Source: an uncultured Planctomycetaceae bacterium | Lineage (GTDB): Bacteria > Planctomycetota > Planctomycetia > Pirellulales > Pirellulaceae | Direction of reading: 5' to 3' | NCBI GenBank assembly: GCA_903927685.1 | Contig: CAIYOB010001366.1 | Coordinates: forward strand, 1-22,792 | DNA: 22,792 bases | Part shown: piece after piece, positions 9,325 to 15,987 of the stretch | Position numbering within the stretch: the stretch's first letter is position 1 | Layout: the number at the start of each line of letters is the position of its first letter | Program-made: the position numbers and the translations under genes | The notes under the pieces: generated by a model | What the model saw: the letters and a program-made list of their open reading frames with translations, nothing else | What the model was told of the DNA's origin: nothing | Databases searched by the model: none

Positions 9325-9609
9325 ATGAAAACCAAGACCGTTGACTCAAGTGCGTCCGTGGCCATCTGGGACCGCGTACTCCATCTGGACGAGTCCATGT
9401 CCACGACGGCCGCGCGCGCCTTGTTGAAGTTGCGTTTTCCGCCGCAGGATGTGGCTCGAATGCAGACCCTGGCGGCCAAGTCGCGACAGGGCGACCTTAC
9501 GGAGTCCGAAACCGTTGAGATGGATGCCTTCGAGCGGATGGGCTGCCTGTTGGACATCCTGCACTCCAATGCCCGGCGGGTGCTGGGTGTCCGTCGGCAG
9601 ACCGCGTGA
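9325..9609 (+). CDS. Small conserved partner protein of HNH endonuclease
   Basis: This 94-aa protein starts at ATG 9325 with an AGGAGGAG at 9306-9313, about 11 nt upstream, which is slightly long. It has no signal or membrane segment and looks helical. It contains ARALLKLRFPPQDVARMQTL, then GDLTESETVEMDAFERMGCLLDILHSNARRVLG. I recall similar short proteins (an 'L.F...D..RM..LA.KA..G.LT..E..E...Y.R.G.LL..L...AR' pattern) encoded just upstream of HNH endonucleases in planctomycetes and cyanobacteria. Its stop overlaps the endonuclease start (GTGA at 9606-9609), so the two are translationally coupled. Its role is unknown. A regulatory, antitoxin-like or immunity function is possible but unproven. 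Confidence 0.75.
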   Translation: MKTKTVDSSASVAIWDRVLHLDESMSTTAARALLKLRFPPQDVARMQTLAAKSRQGDLTESETVEMDAFERMGCLLDILHSNARRVLGVRRQTA

Positions 9610-10019
9610 ATCACATGGACCGTGCCTTGGAGACGATGGTCCGCGAGCGAGCGGGCGGGTGCTGCGAGTATTGTCGCGCACCGGAAGAGCTTTCGTCGAT
9701 GCCATTTCAACTCGACCACATAATTGCCGAACAACATGGGGGACCGACCACCGCCTCGAATCTGGCGCTGGCCTGTTTCGCCTGCAATCGACACAAAGGT
9801 CCAAATTTAGGCGGCATTGACCCACATACGGGGCGAAGAACCTGGCTTTTTCACCCACGGCGACATAAATGGTTTCGGCATTTCCGCTGGGCCGGTCCTG
9901 TCCTGGTCGGGAAGACGGCAGTCGGCCGCGTAACCATTGCCGTTTTGACGATCAATGCGGTTCACCGAATTGCCCAACGCGCGGCGTGGATAGAGGAAGG
10001 GGTTTTTCCAAGGTCTTAG
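9606..10019 (+). CDS. HNH endonuclease
   Basis: The gene encodes 137 aa from the GTG at 9606; an in-frame ATG at 9615 (MDRALE) is the alternative start. A zinc-ribbon style HNH fold is clear. C20/C23 (CEYC) and C57/C60 (CFAC) are the likely zinc ligands, and the active-site elements are LDHI with H38, the GG-x5-N segment with N52, and CNxxKG around N61. HNH enzymes of this kind cut DNA with a single metal. The C-terminal half (about 85-137: WFRHFRWAGPVLVGKTAVGR onwards) is a family extension commonly seen after this HNH core. The gene overlaps its upstream partner by 4 nt. It could be a homing or defence nuclease or a toxin of a two-gene module. Nothing here shows its target. Confidence 0.9.
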   Translation: MNHMDRALETMVRERAGGCCEYCRAPEELSSMPFQLDHIIAEQHGGPTTASNLALACFACNRHKGPNLGGIDPHTGRRTWLFHPRRHKWFRHFRWAGPVLVGKTAVGRVTIAVLTINAVHRIAQRAAWIEEGVFPRS

Positions 10020-10114
10020 ATCGTGATGCCGACTGAGGTTCAATATGTCTTTGACTCCGACGGTTAGCGCCGTTTGCCGAAAACAGCCGAGTCAGATCAC
10101 AGGGGACGTGATTC

Positions 10115-10432
10115 ATGAAGGAAACGACGATTGAACGCTTCACAGCGGATCCGCAGGGCTTTGTGCAGGCGGCTCAAGAGGAACGCGTGTTGGTGACTAG
10201 GGCGGGGAAGCCGCTCGTGCTGCTTGTCGGCGTCGAGAACAAGGACCAAGAGGATTGGGACCTGGAGACATCCCCGAGTTTTTGGCAGATGATCCAGCAA
10301 CGCCGCAACCGGCCTACGACGTCGCTGCGAGAATTGGAGCCGTCGTTGGTGAGCGATGAGTACCTGTCGGTGGTCAGTGGGCAGTGGGCGAAACGAGTGG
10401 CTGAAAGCGGGATTTCTGACTGGCATGAGTAA
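10115..10432 (+). CDS. Phd/YefM-like antitoxin
   Basis: This 105-aa protein starts at ATG 10115 with a GGGG about nine bases upstream. The N-terminal part, MKETTIERFTADPQGFVQAA, followed by ERVLVTRAGKPLVLLVGVEN, matches the Phd/YefM layout. In that family a short helix-strand DNA-binding domain contains 'xxVxITRxGKPxAVLV', and the C-terminal segment binds and neutralises a toxin. Such proteins usually also repress their own operon. The C-terminus is unusual: residues from about 85 on (SVVSGQWA) are encoded by two copies of the GTCAGTG heptamer repeat, so the natural tail may have been altered. The next gene starts 14 nt downstream, but it does not look like a known toxin. Confidence 0.75.
   Translation: MKETTIERFTADPQGFVQAAQEERVLVTRAGKPLVLLVGVENKDQEDWDLETSPSFWQMIQQRRNRPTTSLRELEPSLVSDEYLSVVSGQWAKRVAESGISDWHE
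10373..10386 (+). repeat. Heptamer repeat inside the antitoxin gene
   Basis: One GTCAGTG and one GGCAGTG unit lie in tandem here, matching the array at 9241-9275. They encode part of the SVVSGQWA stretch near the C-terminus of the Phd-like protein. Confidence 0.85.
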
Positions 10433-10446
10433 CGAGGACGAGCCTG

Positions 10447-10653
10447 ATGCCGAAGGAGCCCCAGTACGTCTCGGATGCGATGGTAGACTCTCCGTACGAG
10501 AGCCCGGACGAAGCGTGGAAGGTTGAAGCAGCATATCCGTTAATAGACCAGTCCTTCCGCGAAGACTGGGAAGCGTCCGGGATGGAAGACTATGACAAGT
10601 ACGAGGAACATAAACGATTGTTCGTGGATGCTTGGGATGAGCGTCTTGGCTGA
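10447..10653 (+). CDS. Small acidic hypothetical protein downstream of the antitoxin
   Basis: This 68-aa protein has a GAGGA at 10434-10438, about 8 nt before its ATG, which supports real translation. It is rich in Asp and Glu (for example SFREDWEASGMEDYDKYEEH) with several Trp and Tyr residues, and has no signal peptide or membrane helix. I do not recognise the family. It lies 14 nt after the Phd-like gene in the same direction, the position a toxin would hold. Its size and acidity do not fit PIN, RelE, Doc or similar toxins, so it may be an accessory or second regulatory protein of the pair. Confidence 0.65.
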   Translation: MPKEPQYVSDAMVDSPYESPDEAWKVEAAYPLIDQSFREDWEASGMEDYDKYEEHKRLFVDAWDERLG

Positions 10654-10725
10654 GACGCCAATCCGGCGGCAGCGGGCGTACGTGCCCACTACAGCCTTGG
10701 CAAGGTCGGGGGGGCGACCAGAGTT

Positions 10726-10924
10726 TTGGCCGAAGGCCATGAGCAACGTAGCCTGGGGCACCGCCCCAGGGAAGGGGAGAACGGGAGCGCGTTTTTGGCC
10801 GAAGGCCATATTCATCGCCGTGGCGTGGCAATGTGAATATGGCCTTCGGCCAAACGGGCGGGGGCGGCCACGTGACCTGGGGCGGTGCCCCAGGCTACGG
10901 TGAATATGGCCTTCGGCCAAACGG
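10726..10924. repeat. Palindromic intergenic repeat, family 1, copies B (inverted and tandem)
   Basis: The 342-nt gap before the GspJ-like gene is mostly repeat. TTGGCCGAAGGCCAT lies at 10726-10740, then CCTGGGGCACCGCCCCAGG at 10752-10770 and the reverse of TGAATATGGCCTTCGGCCAA at 10795-10814. That 20-mer recurs in forward direction at 10834-10853 and again at 10901-10920, with CCTGGGGCGGTGCCCCAGG at 10876-10894. So a minus-oriented unit faces a plus-oriented unit, and 10795-10814 and 10834-10853 are perfect 20-bp inverted repeats around a 19-nt centre. The forward unit is nearly identical to 4024-4088. Confidence 0.88.
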
Positions 10925-10995
10925 GAGTCCAAGCGACGCAGTTTTGATGTGAAGGGGTCGGGCCAGCTTGGCTGGTCCGTGGAAGGAGAGGCGTC

Positions 10996-12678
10996 ATGAA
11001 TATGCACTGCACCTATCCGTGCGAATCGGCATGCCGCAGGTGGCGAAACCGCCGTTCGTCCACCGGCTTTACGCTGGTCGAAATGCTGGTGGCCATGATG
11101 GTCACGCTGCTTCTGATCGCCGCCCTGGCCCAGGCGTTTGCGATCGTGGGCGAGAATGTCTCGCAGGGGCGGGCGGCGATCGAGTTGACGGGCGGACTGC
11201 GGAGCGTGGCCAACCAGTTGCAGGAAGATCTGCAAGGCATTACGGTCCAGGCTCGGCCCTGGACGGACGACGGCGCGGGGGCCGGCTACCTGGAGGTTGT
11301 CGAAGGCCCGGATCGGACCCGGCTGCCCAGTACGGACTGCGATTGGAGCGCCGACGGGACGAATGACACGGACCCGACGGTGACCAACACCTCGCTGGGC
11401 GATCTGGACGATATCCTCGCCTTTACCACGCGGAATGCGACCTCGCCGTTTGTCGGCCAGTACGTGGACAGCAGTAACACGGTCCAGCCGCTGGCTTCGT
11501 CGCTGGCCGAGGTGGTCTGGTGGATCCAGTTTGACGACCAGTACCCCACGGACCCGGACGAGGCAAACGGCGTCCAGGATTCCGGCGAGAACTACATGGT
11601 CTATCGGCGGGTATTGCTGATCCGCCCGGACCTGAACGGTACCTCGACGGGCTATTTCAAGCAGTGGACCGTCAACGACGACTCCCCGGCGCCCAACGCG
11701 ACCAACAGTGCGCCAGGCTACTCCCGCCTGCGGCGCGAGCTGACCGACTTTTTCAGCCAGAACGACGTCTCGGTCCGGCTCCGCTGGGCCTTGAACGGCA
11801 GCAACCTAGTGGTTACCGCCTTTGCCAACTCGCTGGCCGACTTGACGGCCCGCGAAAACCGCTTCGCGCATTGGCCGATCCTGTCCGACCGTTCGCCGTT
11901 GGTCGGGGGCAATCCGCAGTACAGCCGGCCCACGCCGGCGGCCGCGGTCGGGGCGGCCTCGCCTTACGACGCACTGTACCTGGGCCAGTTCATTTCCTAT
12001 GCGTTCGATATCAATCGGCGGAGCGTCACGTCTCTGTACCGCCTGGCCCGGCCACGGTTGCTGTATCCGAATCCGCCGACGGTGACGCTGGCCTACGGCA
12101 ATGCCAATCACGGCGAAGACGTGATGGTATCGAATGCGTTGAGCTTTGACGTGCGGGTGTTCGATCCCTATGCGCCCGTTCGGCAAGGGAGCACCGGCGA
12201 CCCGCTGGTGCCCAGTGATGCGGGGTACTACAACGGGTACACCAGTTCGAGCCTGCCGCCCACGCAGAGCCAACTGACCAGCAGCAGCACGATCCTGGGC
12301 ATGGGGGCGTTTGTGGATCTGGGCTACGGCATTCGGTCCCCCTATCCCACGCAGTGTTCGACCTGGTCCAACTTCTCGAACCGCCCCGACAGCCGTTCCG
12401 GGCTGCCGTTCAACCCGTTGAGCGCCACGACCCATCCGGGCAACAAAGCCGGGATCTACGAGTACTGCACCTGGTCGACGCACTACGAGCGCGGGGGCAA
12501 AGCGAACGACGGGTTTGACAACGACGGGCAGAACGGCGTGGACGACGTGGGCGAACGTACGACATGTCCTCCGTACCCCGTGCCGTTGCGCGGGATTCAG
12601 GTCGAAATCCGGGCCATCGAACCCGATTCGCGGCAGATCCGGCAGGTGAGCATCGTCGCGGACTTTGTGCCGGAGTAG
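10996..12678 (+). CDS. GspJ-like prepilin-type pseudopilin
   Basis: This 560-aa protein starts at ATG 10996 behind a strong AAGGAGAG at 10983-10990. A 24-residue basic leader ends in RSSTG, then FTLVEMLVAMMVTLLLIAAL with Glu29 at +5, a textbook prepilin peptidase site. The following segment RAAIELTGGLRSVANQLQED resembles GspJ proteins, and so does the C-terminus, RGIQVEIRAIEPDSRQIRQV, which recalls the GspJ end where a final beta-strand 'P.gvrvtl' lies. GspJ is a minor tip pseudopilin of about 200 aa, so this one is again enlarged. Residues 504-521 (NDGFDNDGQNGVDDVGER) repeat the Asp/Asn-rich loop seen in two other members of the cluster. It is separated from the GspK-like gene by the accessory patch. 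The GspJ assignment is inferred. Confidence 0.85.
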   Translation: MNMHCTYPCESACRRWRNRRSSTGFTLVEMLVAMMVTLLLIAALAQAFAIVGENVSQGRAAIELTGGLRSVANQLQEDLQGITVQARPWTDDGAGAGYLEVVEGPDRTRLPSTDCDWSADGTNDTDPTVTNTSLGDLDDILAFTTRNATSPFVGQYVDSSNTVQPLASSLAEVVWWIQFDDQYPTDPDEANGVQDSGENYMVYRRVLLIRPDLNGTSTGYFKQWTVNDDSPAPNATNSAPGYSRLRRELTDFFSQNDVSVRLRWALNGSNLVVTAFANSLADLTARENRFAHWPILSDRSPLVGGNPQYSRPTPAAAVGAASPYDALYLGQFISYAFDINRRSVTSLYRLARPRLLYPNPPTVTLAYGNANHGEDVMVSNALSFDVRVFDPYAPVRQGSTGDPLVPSDAGYYNGYTSSSLPPTQSQLTSSSTILGMGAFVDLGYGIRSPYPTQCSTWSNFSNRPDSRSGLPFNPLSATTHPGNKAGIYEYCTWSTHYERGGKANDGFDNDGQNGVDDVGERTTCPPYPVPLRGIQVEIRAIEPDSRQIRQVSIVADFVPE

Positions 12679-12721
12679 GATTCGGCACCCCAACTCTTGC
12701 CATGACCCCGGAGCGCACTCG

Positions 12722-13771
12722 ATGAGCTTGACGCGACGAAACGTGCTGAAGTCCCTGGCCGGCCTGGCGGCGGGGCTGACCGCGGCGGATCGCTGGGCAG
12801 GTTCGGCGCAGGCAGCCAAACGCGACCCGCGGTGGGAAAAGGCGATTCAGCGCGGCCTGGAATGGGTCGCTCGGACCCAGTCGCCGATTCGCGGCAACTG
12901 GACGGCGGGGAACTACCCCACGGCCATGACCGCCCTGGCCGGCACGGCCCTGATCGGCTCCGGGTCGACAACCGTCCAGGGCCCGTATGCCAAGCACATC
13001 CGCCGCGCGGTGGACTTTCTGCTGGGCAAATCCCGGGCGAACGGCCTGATCGGCGATCCGCAAGCCGACAATCGGTACACCTATGGCCACGGATTCTCGA
13101 TGCTGTTCCTGTCCCAGGTGCTGGGCGAAGAACAGGACGAGGAGACCCGTCAGCTGCTGGTCGAGAACCTCGCGCGGGCCGTCGATTTCAGCTGCAAAGC
13201 GCAGACCAGCGCGGGCGGTTGGGGGTACGTCAGCGCCAAGGACGGCAGCGATTTCGACGAGGGGTCGACGACGATCACCCAGGTCCAGGGACTGCGCGGC
13301 TGCCGCAACGCCGGCATTCCGGTGGCCACCGAGGCGATCGAAAAGGCGAAGAAGTACATCTACGACTGCAAGAACGAGGACGGGGGGATTTCCTACAGTT
13401 CCCGCAATCGCGGCAGTTCCCGGCCGGCGATCACGGCGGCGGCGCTGGCGGCGCTGTACAACGCCGGCGATTACGACAGCCAGCATGTGCCGCAGATGTT
13501 GGACTACTGCAGGAAGACGCTCAGCAACATCGCCGACCAGACGCATTCTTACGGCCACTGGCACTACACGTACCTGTACTACTCGCAGGTCATGTATCGG
13601 CAGGGGCCCAGCGAATGGCTCCCGTTCCGCGACAAGCTGTACGACAAGATCGTCAGCGAGCAGGATGAGGAGGGGTTCTGGACGGGCAATATCGGCCCGA
13701 TCTATGTCACCGCCTGCAATCTGATCATGCTGCAGTTGGACAAGGCGATTCTGCCGATCTACCAGCGGTAA
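12722..13771 (+). CDS. Tat-exported prenyltransferase/squalene-oxidase-repeat protein
   Basis: The 349-aa protein starts at ATG 12722, with GGAG at 12710-12713. The frame is open upstream, but that part overlaps the previous gene and has no leader. The N-terminus SLTRRNVLK is a twin-arginine motif, followed by a weakly hydrophobic stretch and an AQA site at 29-31, so export of a folded protein by Tat is likely. The mature part shows the alpha-alpha barrel repeats of the terpene cyclase/prenyltransferase fold: RGLEWVARTQSP, GGWGYVSA, and CKNEDGGISYSS, each with the Gly-Gly-x-[WI] turn. No squalene-cyclase DXDD motif is evident, so it is probably not an active cyclase. Proteins like this are common and uncharacterised in planctomycetes. 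It follows the GspJ-like gene by 43 nt, probably in the same transcript. Confidence 0.85.
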   Translation: MSLTRRNVLKSLAGLAAGLTAADRWAGSAQAAKRDPRWEKAIQRGLEWVARTQSPIRGNWTAGNYPTAMTALAGTALIGSGSTTVQGPYAKHIRRAVDFLLGKSRANGLIGDPQADNRYTYGHGFSMLFLSQVLGEEQDEETRQLLVENLARAVDFSCKAQTSAGGWGYVSAKDGSDFDEGSTTITQVQGLRGCRNAGIPVATEAIEKAKKYIYDCKNEDGGISYSSRNRGSSRPAITAAALAALYNAGDYDSQHVPQMLDYCRKTLSNIADQTHSYGHWHYTYLYYSQVMYRQGPSEWLPFRDKLYDKIVSEQDEEGFWTGNIGPIYVTACNLIMLQLDKAILPIYQR

Positions 13772-13829
13772 GCGGCTGCCAAGAAACAACGCCGCAGTTC
13801 CGCCGCATGCACCGTCAAGGCTAACTGTC

Positions 13830-13917
13830 GGGGTGCCTGGGGTCGAGCGCAGCGAGCCCCCAGCGGCAAGAACTGGGGGCTCGCCACTCGTACCTCGCGG
13901 CTCGACCCCAGCCACCC
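13830..13917. repeat. Palindromic repeat, family 2, copy A (convergent gap)
   Basis: The gap between two convergent genes holds an outer inverted repeat, GGGTGCCTGGGGTCGAG at 13831-13847 against CTCGACCCCAGCCACCC at 13901-13917, with one mismatch. An inner inverted repeat is GCGAGCCCCCAG at 13852-13863 against CTGGGGGCTCGC at 13873-13884. It would fold into a long two-stem cruciform or hairpin. A near copy lies at 19649-19737, also between convergent genes. It may act as a bidirectional terminator, although no T-run follows. Confidence 0.88.
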
Positions 13918-13920
13918 TGC

Positions 13921-14793
13921 TCAGTTTCCGAGCAGGTGTTGTTCATCGACGGCGACAATGGCCAGGCGATGTTGATCGGCGGTGCGGACGACTTGTTCCA
14001 GGTCCAGGACGATCGTCTTGTCGGCTTCGATCGCCAGCACGCTGGCGCCGGCTTCGGCCAAGGTCTCGATCGTGCCGACGCCGATCGTGGGGACATCGAA
14101 CCGCATATCCTGTTGCGGCTTGGCGACCTTGACCACTGTGAAACCGCCGGCCGGACACAGGCGTCCCGCGCGGCGAATGCATTCGTCGGTCCCCTCGACG
14201 GCCTCGACGGCCAAGACTGCCTGGCCTTTGACCGCCACGCTCTGGCCGACGTCGACTCGGCCCAATTCCTTGGCCAGTCGCCAGCCGAACTGGATATCCT
14301 TCCACTGTGCCGACGTCGGCGTGCGTTTGGTCAGATTTCCCTGTGGCACGAGCAACTCCGGGGCATAATCGGTGGCCGGGGCGAACTGGATGCCCTCCCG
14401 GGCGAACGCCGACACGATCGTCCCCAGCAGGGTGTCGTCGGTGCGGTCTTTCGTGTGCGTAATCCAGTGCGGGTAAAAGGTCAGCAGGAACTTCCAGTCG
14501 GGCAGATGCTTGAGCCAGTGGTACTTGCGGAAGATCAGCGTCTTGTGGAACTTGCCCGCCATCGTGGCCTGCGTCACGCCGTGGCGCTGGAAGTAGCGGA
14601 TGGCCGCCCCCAGCTTGGCGATCCCCTGCGGCTGCCAGTCGTCGCACAGCTCGCGCAGGGCCGAGTCGGCATGGTCCTTGATCGCCAGGCAGTAAATGTG
14701 GTGGCCCTGGGATCGCAAGGCCTGGGCGACGACGATCGGATATCGTCCCCAGGCCGCCAACAGACCGATCTTGCGGGGACCAGCGACGCTCAC
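13921..14793 (-). CDS. lpxI: UDP-2,3-diacylglucosamine pyrophosphatase LpxI
   Basis: This 290-aa protein starts at GTG 14793, overlapping the lpxD stop by 4 nt (GTGA). It belongs to the LpxI (DUF1009) family, which removes UMP from UDP-2,3-diacylglucosamine to give lipid X in lipid A synthesis. LpxI replaces LpxH in many bacteria. Visible blocks are the N-terminal [14 protein letters not shown] (the usual glycine loop, here with one Gly changed to Ala), [12 protein letters not shown] around 199-210, and [20 protein letters not shown] at 222-241, which carries the conserved acidic catalytic region. The C-terminus ending in [12 protein letters not shown] fits. Length is close to the family's usual 270-290. 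Coupling to lpxD supports the call. Confidence 0.93.
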   Translation of the reverse strand: MSVAGPRKIGLLAAWGRYPIVVAQALRSQGHHIYCLAIKDHADSALRELCDDWQPQGIAKLGAAIRYFQRHGVTQATMAGKFHKTLIFRKYHWLKHLPDWKFLLTFYPHWITHTKDRTDDTLLGTIVSAFAREGIQFAPATDYAPELLVPQGNLTKRTPTSAQWKDIQFGWRLAKELGRVDVGQSVAVKGQAVLAVEAVEGTDECIRRAGRLCPAGGFTVVKVAKPQQDMRFDVPTIGVGTIETLAEAGASVLAIEADKTIVLDLEQVVRTADQHRLAIVAVDEQHLLGN

Positions 14794-15845
14794 GCGGCCT
14801 CCTGCCGGGGCTGGGAGGCCACCGTCTGCTCCAACTGGGTCACGGTATGCTGCAGCGTGCGCAGCTGCTTCTTGAGTTCGGGCAGTTTTTGCAACGCGGC
14901 CAGGATCAGCAACTGTTGCCGTTCCGGCGTCGCGGGGATGCCGACATAGGCCCCGCCGGCGGGGATGTCGTTCATCACTCCCGCCTTGGCGCCCAGCGTC
15001 GCTCCGTCGCCGATGTGCACGTGGTCCCGAATGCCGACTTGGCCCGCCATGACCACGTAATCCCCCGTCGTCGTGCTGCCGGCGATGCCGACTTGGGAGC
15101 AGATCACGTTATGCCGGCCGATGCGGCAGTTGTGAGCGATCATCACATGATTGTCGATCTTCGTGCCCTCGCCGACGACGGTCGCGCCGTACGTGCCGCG
15201 GTCGATCGTCGTGCACGCGCCGACCTCGACGTCGTCGCCCAATTCGACATAGCCGAGCTGTGCGGACAGCTGGTGCCGACCTCCGACGGTGGTGTAGCCG
15301 AAACCGTACGCGCCGATCACCGCGCTGGCATGGATCAGGGCCCGAGCCCCGACCACCGTGTTTTCGTACAGCACGGCATTGGGGAACAGCACGGCGTTCG
15401 GGCCGATTCGGCAGCCGGCCATGATCTGAACGCCGGAGTGAATCACGGTGCCGTCGCCGACGCTCACGTCGTCGCCGATCACGGCATTGGCGTGCACCAC
15501 GACATTGTGTCCCAGCCTGGCGGTAGGGCTGACGACCGCGGTGGCGGCAACCCCGACGCGATGATCTTGCAGCGGAGGACGAAACAGAGCCACGATCCGG
15601 GAAAACGCCTCGTGGACATTCGCCACGGTGACAAAGGCGATCCCCTGGGGCTGGAAGCCCGGTGGAGTGAGCACCGCCGAGGCGCTGCAGGCAGCCAAGC
15701 GACTCGCCAACCGGGGATTGTCGGCAAACGTGATATAGCCCGGCTGGGCATCGCGGATCGTGTCCGCGCCGGAGATGGGGATGCCACCGTCCCCTTGCAG
15801 TTGCCCGTCAACCAGGCGAGCCACATCGCAAAGCGAGACGACCAT
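14790..15845 (-). CDS. lpxD: UDP-3-O-(3-hydroxyacyl)glucosamine N-acyltransferase LpxD
   Basis: This 351-aa protein starts at ATG 15845 behind AAAGGA. LpxD adds the second, N-linked acyl chain in lipid A synthesis. Residues 1-100 form the N-terminal uridine-binding domain ([19 protein letters not shown]). Residues 100-300 are left-handed beta-helix hexapeptide repeats ([30 protein letters not shown] and so on). His238 in MIAHNCRIG matches the catalytic His of E. coli LpxD (His239). The C-terminal 310-345 is a helical, probably coiled-coil tail ([20 protein letters not shown]). Length is close to the usual 340. The gene overlaps lpxI by 4 nt, so the two form a lipid A operon without lpxA, lpxC or fabZ nearby in this window. 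Confidence 0.95.
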   Translation of the reverse strand: MVVSLCDVARLVDGQLQGDGGIPISGADTIRDAQPGYITFADNPRLASRLAACSASAVLTPPGFQPQGIAFVTVANVHEAFSRIVALFRPPLQDHRVGVAATAVVSPTARLGHNVVVHANAVIGDDVSVGDGTVIHSGVQIMAGCRIGPNAVLFPNAVLYENTVVGARALIHASAVIGAYGFGYTTVGGRHQLSAQLGYVELGDDVEVGACTTIDRGTYGATVVGEGTKIDNHVMIAHNCRIGRHNVICSQVGIAGSTTTGDYVVMAGQVGIRDHVHIGDGATLGAKAGVMNDIPAGGAYVGIPATPERQQLLILAALQKLPELKKQLRTLQHTVTQLEQTVASQPRQEAA

Positions 15846-15987
15846 GGTGCGGAGTCCTTTCCAGCAGAATAGCGAACCGACCGCTGCCCCGACCTGCGTC
15901 CCTGCGGGCGGGGTTTTGCAGGCGTATGCTACTCGAAGCCGGCGGGCGGCGACAAGATGAATTTGCCGACGGCTGGAGAATGGGGTG

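Noticed and set aside
9241..10924. Possible CRISPR array because of regular repeats
   Set aside because: Heptamers are directly tandem without spacers and the palindromes are irregularly spaced and inverted; no cas genes are present.
9237..10983. Insertion sequence or transposon
   Set aside because: No transposase or integrase gene and no terminal inverted repeats with target duplications could be seen; only repeats and small genes.
12722..13771. Functional squalene-hopene cyclase
   Set aside because: At 349 aa it is about half the length of such cyclases, it lacks a visible DXDD motif and it carries a Tat signal.
14847..15872. Long plus-strand open frame over lpxD
   Set aside because: It is a shadow of the GC-rich lpxD gene, whose hexapeptide repeats and catalytic His are plain on the minus strand.
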